DNA of 49,313 bases from Rhodospirillales bacterium (GTDB taxonomy: Bacteria; Pseudomonadota; Alphaproteobacteria; Rhodospirillales; Casp-alpha2). The stretch lies in contig JABJGO010000037.1 of assembly GCA_018662225.1 (NCBI GenBank), positions 1-49,313 of the forward strand, read 5' to 3'. Every line of letters begins with the position of its first letter. The stretch's first letter is position 1. The position numbers and the translations under genes are program-made. Below the pieces are notes generated by a model, which saw only the letters and a list, made by a program, of their open reading frames with translations, had not been told where the DNA came from and ran no database searches. Positions 44,101 to 49,313 of this stretch are shown here, in pieces.

Positions 44101-44844
44101 TTCGATGGTGACCAGACTGCCCGCCGATGTCATCAACAAACATGGACACTTAAAACCGGTTTCCGTCAGTTGCGATTCCATATCGGCAAGGTACGCCGAA
44201 ATATTCGGGCGAACGTAGGCATTGGCCACCGTCGTAGATTGCCGCTCGTATTCACGGATTTCTGCGCAAACCTGCGATGACAGGGAAATGGCAACACCGG
44301 GCAAGGCGGCTTGCAGGATTTCGGATATCCGCGTTTCATGATCCGGGTTTGCATACGCATGGATCAATCCAATGGCGATGCTCTCCACCTTTTGCTCTTT
44401 CAACAGAGGCACATGGGACAGTACGGAGTCCTCATCAAGCTCTCTCAGAACCTCGCCGCGCGCGCTGATGCGTTCGATGACGGGTAAACGCAGTGCCCTG
44501 GGAACCAGAGGCGGCAGACGGTCAGCCTGAATATCATATTGATCAAACCGGTTTTCGTAGGCGATTTCCAACGTATCGCGGTGACCATCTGTGGTGATAA
44601 GGGCGGTTTTGACGCCCTTGCGCTCGATCAAGGCATTCGTTGCCAGTGTGGTGCCATGCAAAACTAAGTCAACGGCCTCCGGTGCCACGCTGCTGTCAGC
44701 CAAAACCTGTTTCACACCAGCCATAAACCCGTCTGCCGGGCGCGATGGCGTGGTCAGGACTTTGGCCGTTGTCTTGTGGCCATGGTGATCAAGCACAACA
44801 TCTGTAAATGTGCCACCAACGTCAATGGCGAGGCGTACGGTCAT
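41167..44844 (-). CDS. Fused HyuA-HyuB hydantoinase / 5-oxoprolinase
   Basis: These ATP-dependent enzymes open 5-oxoproline, hydantoins or related cyclic amides; one chain holding both halves is the eukaryotic 5-oxoprolinase layout and is also common in bacteria. The HyuA half (~1-690) starts with LAIDVGGTFTDVV, then LHGTTLATNALIE, VSFDRGGTTAKICLID and AFGGAAPLHATRLADKLGI. A charged linker (~605-660, KPDAENDKSPATTQPETEP) precedes the end of HyuA. The HyuB half (~700-1225) has RSAFSTTVREAGDLSAGIFD, VTNDPWLGTGHLFDFT, and a C-terminal ELPGGGGLG. 1225 aa. Substrate is open; 5-oxoproline would link to the gamma-glutamyltransferase seen 30 kb away. Convergent with tRNA-Ser, divergent from recQ. Confidence 0.9.
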   Translation of the reverse strand: MTVRLAIDVGGTFTDVVLDHHGHKTTAKVLTTPSRPADGFMAGVKQVLADSSVAPEAVDLVLHGTTLATNALIERKGVKTALITTDGHRDTLEIAYENRFDQYDIQADRLPPLVPRALRLPVIERISARGEVLRELDEDSVLSHVPLLKEQKVESIAIGLIHAYANPDHETRISEILQAALPGVAISLSSQVCAEIREYERQSTTVANAYVRPNISAYLADMESQLTETGFKCPCLLMTSAGSLVTIETASKFPIRLVESGPAGGAILAAHIAKTRQENQLVSFDRGGTTAKICLIDDAEPLLSREFEIDRAHRFMKGSGTPVKIPVIEMVEIGAGGGSIARVDELNRIQVGPDSAGSEPGPACYGRGGTGATVTDANLILGRLDRDRFANGSITLSRQAAEQALEDSIGRALDLGALDAAKGLIEIVDENMASAARVHAAERGKDLAGRTMVAFGGAAPLHATRLADKLGIEKVIVPADAGVGSAIGFLLAPIAYEVVRSFYARLESLDFASINTLFATMEQEANDVVRLGMPEGPLDVRRHGYARYVGQGHEVKIDLPSGPLDDSSIKIIRAAFDAVYESHFGMLVPDMQIEILTWSVTVVAPRKPDAENDKSPATTQPETEPKAGEARVLHDPRSKDPEQASVIDRDQLQAGGEIAGAAIIAESQTSTIVPADWRVSLNEFGDLILVRSVSEALRSRESGLANDVRMQVLWDRLISIVEEQAQAIIRSAFSTTVREAGDLSAGIFDPGGRMLAQAVTGTPGHVNAMAASVGYFLEKYPPETMRPGDVYVTNDPWLGTGHLFDFTVVTPVFHEATIVALFASTVHVVDIGGIGFSPDSGQVFEEGLCIPIMPLFEEGVANKYLFDILRTNVREPVQVVGDLYSLASSNEIGARQLVDMMGESNLGTLDDLGNHIITTSETAMIEAISKLPRGQYTNSMTVDGYDKPIDIHATVDIGADSIVVDYSGTSPVSTYGINVPLTYAQAYTSFGLRCIIGSNIPNNSGSLRPIVTNAPVGCILNAPRPCAVNVRHVVGQMLPDVVLGCLGQALPGQVPAEGSSSLWNPMLSGGHGLVGDQSYGNATPFSITIFHSGGTGARPGKHGLSATAFPSGVRNTPVEITESISPIVYWRKEFRDQSGGEGEWRGGDGQIIEIEHGEGAPFALFALFDRIDNPARGRDGGDTGAPGRVYLDDGTVLKGKGKQIIPGGKRLFMELPGGGGLGRKP

Positions 44845-44938
44845 ATACTTAGTTCCATTTTGATGAAGGCATCAGCGTGGTTGATCGACTATAGTACTGC
44901 ATAGCACAGTGTCACATTCTCAAATGCGATTTCAAGGC

Positions 44939-44967
44939 TTGTGAGCCTCATTACACGCCCCGTATAG
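44939..44967 (+). promoter_or_regulatory. recQ promoter, almost abutting the start codon
   Basis: TTGTGA (44939-44944), a 17-base spacer and TATAGT (44962-44967) form a strong sigma70-type match. The -10 box ends only 8 bases before the recQ ATG at 44976, so transcription would start at or within a couple of bases of the ATG. The 8 bases between contain no Shine-Dalgarno sequence. Confidence 0.5.
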
Positions 44968-44975
44968 TAGCCACC

Positions 44976-46784
44976 ATGCCTGAGCAGATTCTCAAAAACG
45001 TATTCGGTTATGACAGCTTCCGCGCAGGACAGCTGGACGTGGTGAATACTTTGGTGGCGCGTGAGAACGCGCTGATTGTTATGCCTACCGGGTCGGGCAA
45101 ATCTCTATGTTTTCAGGTGCCGTCCCTTCTTATGGGGGGACTGACCATCGTTGTCTCACCGCTGGTCGCCCTCATGGGGGATCAGGTTGCGGCGCTGAAA
45201 TTGGCCGGGGTCGACGCCGACACCATCAACTCGTCACGCGAGCGGCAGGTCAATGTCGCCGCATGGAAAAAGGCCGCAGCGGGCGAAACACGCCTGCTCT
45301 ATATGGCGCCCGAGCGCCTGATGACTGATCGCATGCTGGATGCGTTGTCACAGCTTCCCGTTAAGCTGATTGCTGTTGATGAGGCACATTGCATGTCGCG
45401 CTGGGGGCCGTCTTTCCGACCGGAATACGAGGCCCTGAGCCGACTTCAGACGGTGTTTCCTGATGTTCCCATCGCCGCCCTGACCGCCACCGCCGACAAA
45501 ACGACCCAGGACGACATCGCCACCAAACTGTTTGGCGGACCCGCACGTCATTTCGTGTCCAGTTTTGATCGACCCAATATCCAACTCAACGTGGAAATGC
45601 GGGGTGATGCCAAGCGGCAGTTGCTGGACGTGGTGCAAGCCCACAAGGGCGAGAGCGGCATCGTATATTGTCTGTCTCGGGCCAAGACCGAAAAGATGGC
45701 GCAGTTCCTGAACGACAATGGCGTTGCTGCCCTGCCCTATCACGCCGGTATGAGCGCAGAAGCGCGCACAAAAAACCAAACCGCCTTTATGACCGATGAC
45801 GAAACCCATGTCATGGTTGCCACCATCGCCTTTGGCATGGGTATCGATAAGCCGGATGTGCGGTATGTGTGCCACACGGATATGCCGGGCAATGTAGAAT
45901 CCTACTATCAGGAGATTGGCCGTGCTGGTCGCGACGGTAAACCGTCCGAGGCGCATATGTTCTATGGTCTGGACGATTTACGCATGCGGCGCATGTTCAT
46001 TGAACAAGATGATGGTGACACCGACCATAAGAGGCGCGAGCACAAGCGACTGGATGCGTTGATTTCATATTGCGAGTCGCCGGAATGTAGGCGGCGGGCC
46101 TTGTTGGCCTATTTCGGCGAACAGCTTTTGGACAATGAAGGCTGTGGTAACTGTGATGTGTGCATCAACCCGCCGCATGTGGTGGATGGAACAACACCCG
46201 CCCAGCAACTTCTTTCGGCTGCCGTGCGCACCGGTCAGATGTTTGGCCAAGCTCACCTGATCGACATTGTGCGTGGTGCCGATACGGAGAAAATTCGGTC
46301 CAGCGGTCATGATAACCTGCCCACCTATGGCATTGGCGCGGACTTGGCTAAGGATGAGTGGCGTTCCATTGTTCGTCAGTTGGTCGCCGCCAGTTTCCTG
46401 ATCATCGACGTGGCTGGCCATGGCGGGCTGAGCCTGACAGAAAAAGGCCAAGCCTTGCTCAAAGGCGAACAGTCTTTCAATTACCGCAAGGACGTCATCA
46501 AGCGTTCAGCCAAACACTCGAAGGCCCGACGCGACCCAAGCGTTGCACTGGACGATCTGAGCCCCGAACAACATACCCTGCTCGACCGATTGAGGGACAA
46601 GCGTACCCAGTTGGCGAAGGAAAGAAACGTTCCCGCTTTTATGATATTTTCAGACCGATCATTGGAAGACATGGCACGCGAGCAGCCCGCCAGCGAGCCA
46701 GCGTTCGCTGATATTCATGGGGTGGGCGCTGCCAAGCTCCGTGATTTTGCAGGCGACTTTCTCGGCGTTATCGCTAATCAATAA
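44976..46784 (+). CDS. recQ: ATP-dependent DNA helicase RecQ
   Basis: RecQ unwinds 3'-tailed DNA in RecF-pathway repair and fork restart. Helicase motifs: PTGSGKSLCFQ (Walker A), AVDEAHCMSRWG (motif II plus aromatic-rich loop), FGMGIDKPDVRYV, and QEIGRAGRDGK (motif VI). A zinc-binding and winged-helix RQC region follows (four-cysteine CESPECRRR / CGNCDVC), then a C-terminal HRDC domain (~520-602). The aromatic loop is SRWGPSFRPEY, differing from E. coli SQWGHDFRPEY at the His-Asp pair, as in several alphaproteobacterial RecQs I recall. 602 aa. No Shine-Dalgarno precedes the ATG. Followed 17 bases later by the LDH2-type gene. Confidence 0.96.
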   Translation: MPEQILKNVFGYDSFRAGQLDVVNTLVARENALIVMPTGSGKSLCFQVPSLLMGGLTIVVSPLVALMGDQVAALKLAGVDADTINSSRERQVNVAAWKKAAAGETRLLYMAPERLMTDRMLDALSQLPVKLIAVDEAHCMSRWGPSFRPEYEALSRLQTVFPDVPIAALTATADKTTQDDIATKLFGGPARHFVSSFDRPNIQLNVEMRGDAKRQLLDVVQAHKGESGIVYCLSRAKTEKMAQFLNDNGVAALPYHAGMSAEARTKNQTAFMTDDETHVMVATIAFGMGIDKPDVRYVCHTDMPGNVESYYQEIGRAGRDGKPSEAHMFYGLDDLRMRRMFIEQDDGDTDHKRREHKRLDALISYCESPECRRRALLAYFGEQLLDNEGCGNCDVCINPPHVVDGTTPAQQLLSAAVRTGQMFGQAHLIDIVRGADTEKIRSSGHDNLPTYGIGADLAKDEWRSIVRQLVAASFLIIDVAGHGGLSLTEKGQALLKGEQSFNYRKDVIKRSAKHSKARRDPSVALDDLSPEQHTLLDRLRDKRTQLAKERNVPAFMIFSDRSLEDMAREQPASEPAFADIHGVGAAKLRDFAGDFLGVIANQ

Positions 46785-46801
46785 TTCATAGGGAATAAAC
46801 C

Positions 46802-47803
46802 ATGGCAACCATGCACCGCGATCAGATAGAGACCCTGGCACAACACGCTCTAGAAGGTGCTGGCACATCCACGGCGGCGGCAGCCTCGCTGGCACGTGCG
46901 GTGGCCGCCGCCGAAATGGACGGCACCAAAAGCCATGGCTTGGTATACGTGCCGATCTATTGTGAACACGTACAGTGCGGCAAGGTTATAGGTGATGCTT
47001 CACCCCAGGTTTCCCGACCCGGTGTCAGTGCGGTTGTTGTCGATGCAGGCAGCGGGTTTGCTCATCCAGCCATCGATGCCGGGTTCGATGAATTAATCCC
47101 GGCGGCACGGGAAAACGGTTGCGCCGGTATGGCCGTCCGCAATTCCTATAACTGCGGTGTGCTGGGTTATCACGTGGAACGCCTGGCGAAGGCCGGGTTA
47201 GTCGGATTGGGCTTTACCAATGCGCCGGCGTCGATCGCACCTGTTGGTGGCAAAAAACCCGTGATCGGCACCAACCCCTACGCGCTTTCAGTACCGGATG
47301 GTCATGGCAATGCCGCGTTCATTCTGGACCAATCAGCCAGTGTTATCGCCAAAAGCGAGATTGGCATGCACGCCCGGGCAAACAAACCCATCCCCGAGGG
47401 CTGGGCCTTGGGTGCAGATGGCAACCCCACCACAGATGCAAATGAAGCCATGAAGGGCAGCATGGTACCGAGCGGTGGTTACAAAGGCTTCGGTAACGGC
47501 CTGATGGTTGAAATATTCGCCGCCGCTATTTCTGGCGCCACACTGGGCAAGGATGCCAGCCCCTTTGCAGGCACCGCTGGTGGCCCACCCAAAACCGGTC
47601 AGTTCTTTTTCGCCGTGAATGCCGATCAATTCTCAGGCGGTGCATTTGGCGAACGTATGGCCGATCTCGGCGGCGCAATATCGGGTCAGGGCGATGCCCG
47701 CTTACCCGGCACCCGGCGTCTGGACCAACGCGCAAATAATGAGCAAAATGGTGTTGAGGTGGATGACGCGTTGATTGCACGAATTCAGGAGTTTACGTCA
47801 TGA
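46802..47803 (+). CDS. LDH2/malate dehydrogenase-family oxidoreductase
   Basis: A Rossmann-unrelated NAD(P)H-dependent family (malate/L-lactate dehydrogenase type 2, ureidoglycolate dehydrogenase, delta1-piperideine-2-carboxylate reductase). Catalytic His45 is in the diagnostic MDGTKSHGLVYVP; the NAD-binding region includes FTNAPASIAPVGGKKPVIGTNP (in parts), and later GYKGFGNGLMVEIFAAAISG. 333 aa is normal. The substrate is a 2-hydroxy or 2-imino/amino acid, not more precisely readable. The stop overlaps the C45 hydrolase ATG (ATGA), so the two are translationally coupled and probably act on one pathway. Confidence 0.9.
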   Translation: MATMHRDQIETLAQHALEGAGTSTAAAASLARAVAAAEMDGTKSHGLVYVPIYCEHVQCGKVIGDASPQVSRPGVSAVVVDAGSGFAHPAIDAGFDELIPAARENGCAGMAVRNSYNCGVLGYHVERLAKAGLVGLGFTNAPASIAPVGGKKPVIGTNPYALSVPDGHGNAAFILDQSASVIAKSEIGMHARANKPIPEGWALGADGNPTTDANEAMKGSMVPSGGYKGFGNGLMVEIFAAAISGATLGKDASPFAGTAGGPPKTGQFFFAVNADQFSGGAFGERMADLGGAISGQGDARLPGTRRLDQRANNEQNGVEVDDALIARIQEFTS

Positions 47804-48864
47804 CAATAAGAAATATTCAGGCTTCAGGTGATGCCTACACCGTTGGGCGAATGATCGGTGAAGCGATGGCGGATACAGTGCAGCAGGTTGCCGTGCACAA
47901 TGAAGAATTCATGGTTACCGAACAACGCTGGTCCGGCTCGGACTATCTCGATCAACTGATTGCCGCGTCACGTCAAACGGTTCCGCAGTATGTTCGTGAA
48001 CTGGAAGGCATGGCCGACGGCATGGGAATTGCGTTTGAGCGTGCCTTTCTATGGAATTGCCGGGGTGATCTGCGTTGGCCCGACGATATTTCACCTAGCC
48101 TCGCCGCCGGACTGAGTGACGGTTGCACGACGTTGATTATCCCTGCGAACGGCGACCAACCAGCGACCATTGCCCACAATGAAGACGGTTCGGCAGATAA
48201 CCATGATCACTGTTTTTGGGTAACGGCCAAACCCGATAACGGTCCCGGATTTGAAAGCTTTCTCTACCCGGGCATGATGGCCGGTCACGCCATGGCGGCA
48301 AATGATGCCGGGATCGTGCAGACCATTAACAATATTCGCGTCCATGATTTGAAACCGGGCATACCACGTCACCTAATCTGTCGCGCTATTCTGGACTGCA
48401 CCACCATGGATGAAGCGCTTACGTGGTTGCAACGCGAGGACAGGGCGGGCGGTTTTCATCACAATCTGGGATCCGCCAAAGAAGGACGGTTGGTATCAGT
48501 AGAGGCCCCGGCCAGCGGTTTCAGCGCCAAAGAAATTTCGTCACGCCCATCCGCCCATGCCAATCATCTGATCTTCGATGAATTGAAAGACATACCCCAG
48601 GAAATTTCTAAATCGTCTTCGGTACGCCAACCGCGTGCTGACGAATTATTAAAGCAGGGCGCACTTGATGATGGGGGAGCAACTCGCATTCTGTTTGAGG
48701 CACTGCCAGAGCACGAAATTCTGCGCGAGCCCGACGATAGCGGGGATGATTACGGCAAAACCCTCGGCACTGGTATTTTTGAGATGAACGAGGACAGCCT
48801 GACGATCTCCATACATGATGGACCCAAAAACCGGGATGTTTATACAAATCAGATTGCATTTTAG
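47800..48864 (+). CDS. C45-family Ntn-hydrolase (acyltransferase/amidase-like)
   Basis: C45 enzymes, named after fungal acyl-CoA:6-aminopenicillanate acyltransferase, self-cleave to expose an N-terminal cysteine. The cleavage-site nucleophile is Cys109 in LSDGCTTLIIPA, followed by the paired AHNEDGSADNHDH, with the Asn-Glu-Asp of the oxyanion pocket. Further family blocks are GMMAGHAMAANDAGIVQTINN, PRHLICRAILDC and GFHHNLGSAKEGRLVSVEAPA. 354 aa. Its ATG overlaps the dehydrogenase stop by four bases. Substrate unknown; an N-acyl amino acid or amide whose product feeds the dehydrogenase would make sense, but this is inference. No signal peptide, so cytoplasmic. Confidence 0.82.
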   Translation: MTIRNIQASGDAYTVGRMIGEAMADTVQQVAVHNEEFMVTEQRWSGSDYLDQLIAASRQTVPQYVRELEGMADGMGIAFERAFLWNCRGDLRWPDDISPSLAAGLSDGCTTLIIPANGDQPATIAHNEDGSADNHDHCFWVTAKPDNGPGFESFLYPGMMAGHAMAANDAGIVQTINNIRVHDLKPGIPRHLICRAILDCTTMDEALTWLQREDRAGGFHHNLGSAKEGRLVSVEAPASGFSAKEISSRPSAHANHLIFDELKDIPQEISKSSSVRQPRADELLKQGALDDGGATRILFEALPEHEILREPDDSGDDYGKTLGTGIFEMNEDSLTISIHDGPKNRDVYTNQIAF

Positions 48865-48884
48865 GTGACAAACGGTGGGCGATG

Positions 48885-48943
48885 GCGCTTCCCTGAACCG
48901 ACGAAAACGGTTAGGCTTAGCCAAATAAAAAAATCGGAAGCGC
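48885..48943 (+). promoter_or_regulatory. Structured leader of pilZ that can hide the ribosome binding site
   Basis: GCGCTTCC (48885-48892) is the exact reverse complement of GGAAGCGC (48936-48943), an 8-bp GC-rich stem. Inside it are two smaller hairpins: AACCG-ACGAAAA-CGGTT (48896-48912) and GGC-TTA-GCC (48914-48922). GGAAG in the 3' arm is the Shine-Dalgarno of the pilZ ATG (48947), so pairing would block initiation. It could be a three-way junction regulatory RNA; this is unproven. Confidence 0.45.
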
Positions 48944-48946
48944 TCA

Positions 48947-49264
48947 ATGGACGGTAGTGAACGGCGACAATGGACTCGGTATGAGTTGACCATGACGGCT
49001 CAGGTGCGAACCGGCGATTTCATCGAATCCCATGATATCAGCGATTTCTCAGCGGGTGGCGCGTCCCTGCAAGGGCAGGTTCCCGCCAATGACATTCAAT
49101 CCATTGAAGTTGCCCTGGACAAGTTCGGGGCGTTCCCCGCATCCGTTGTACGTGGTTGGGACGACGGTTTTGCCGTTCGGTTCGAGCACGGTGATGGCGG
49201 TAGAAACGCCCTTCAGGAAGACATCGATTCGTTTATGCGGGAAAACGACTTGATGGACGGTTAG
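48947..49264 (+). CDS. PilZ-domain c-di-GMP receptor
   Basis: A small single-domain protein of 105 aa. The c-di-GMP-binding signature is complete: RxxxR at Arg7-Arg11 (SERRQWTRYEL) and DxSxxG at Asp33-Ser35-Gly38 (DISDFSAGGASL). The rest is the six-strand beta-barrel plus an acidic C-terminal helix. No fused output domain, so it probably works by binding a partner controlling motility, polysaccharide or division. It is the last gene in the window, 82 bases after the C45 gene, and its leader is structured (see the separate entry). Confidence 0.88.
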   Translation: MDGSERRQWTRYELTMTAQVRTGDFIESHDISDFSAGGASLQGQVPANDIQSIEVALDKFGAFPASVVRGWDDGFAVRFEHGDGGRNALQEDIDSFMRENDLMDG

Positions 49265-49271
49265 TCCTTCC

Positions 49272-49304
49272 GGACGAGCGAGTGACTAGCTCGAAAGCTT
49301 GTCC
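49272..49304 (+). terminator. Possible weak terminator hairpin after pilZ
   Basis: CGAGC (49275-49279) pairs with GCTCG (49289-49293), with an outer GGAC/GTCC (49272-49275 and 49301-49304) sharing a base. No clear T-run follows within the window, so termination is uncertain. Confidence 0.3.
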
Positions 49305-49313
49305 TTCAACAAC

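Noticed and set aside
44845-44938. Promoter for the HyuA-HyuB gene
   Set aside because: TACTAT-type -10 matches occur but none has a -35 box at the right distance; left unassigned.

Overview
The window looks like ordinary chromosome from an alphaproteobacterium, probably a free-living, Rhodospirillales-like or marine lineage. This rests on family content: EipB/DUF1849, DUF2849, DUF6356, a large aerobic-type indolepyruvate oxidoreductase, and an RNase E with a long Arg/Asp/Glu-rich tail ending in GWWRR. I see no rRNA, prophage, insertion sequence, CRISPR array or integrase. One tRNA gene (Ser, anticodon GCT) is present. Genes are tightly packed. The only gene-free stretch above 300 bases is 6400-6957, which holds two divergent sigma70-type promoters and the long leader of rne.

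Layout. 1-1272: the 3' end of glnE, opening with a hexanucleotide repeat, then a FliL-like gene. 1282-6399 (minus): cell-wall amidase, penicillin-binding protein 1A and prfB, the last with its programmed +1 frameshift. 6400-9489: rne and its leader. 9573-12461 (minus): gamma-glutamyltransferase and an aminotransferase. 12448-15391 (plus): an envelope set of M48 metalloprotease with tetratricopeptide-like tail, lipoprotein, and DsbA-like oxidoreductase. 15398-18159 (minus): histone-deacetylase-fold amidohydrolase, EipB, double-PDZ protein. 18295-20422 (plus): creatinase-like M24 protein, DUF6356 protein, aminothiazoline-carboxylate-hydrolase-like protein. 20427-23208 (minus): orphan sigma54 response regulator and a YcaQ-type glycosylase. 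23316-23642: DUF2849 protein.

24011-33057 (plus) is a long amino-acid catabolic run: hotdog thioesterase, kbl, tdh (threonine to glycine plus acetyl-CoA), DMT transporter, divergent MsrA paralogue, canonical MsrA, second DMT transporter, fused indolepyruvate:ferredoxin oxidoreductase. 33054-37187 (minus) carries MlrC/M81, two GNAT acetyltransferases and a SulP transporter. 37336-40902 has a Crp/Fnr regulator, a DddP-like M24 protein that appears to lack the catalytic Asp of DMSP lyase, a secreted ten-cysteine protein, a YfcG-like GST and a YbaK deacylase. 41044-49264 has tRNA-Ser, a fused HyuA-HyuB/5-oxoprolinase, recQ with a promoter so close to the ATG that its mRNA may be leaderless, an LDH2-type dehydrogenase overlapping a C45 Ntn-hydrolase, and a PilZ protein whose ribosome binding site lies in one arm of a GC-rich inverted repeat.

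No single multi-gene system here is clearly new to science. The most promising leads are the DddP-like protein, the pilZ leader, the ten-cysteine secreted protein with twin CX3C motifs, the LDH2/C45 pair, the divergent MsrA paralogue, and the leaderless recQ. All assignments are from reading the sequence and recalling family motifs; no database search was run.
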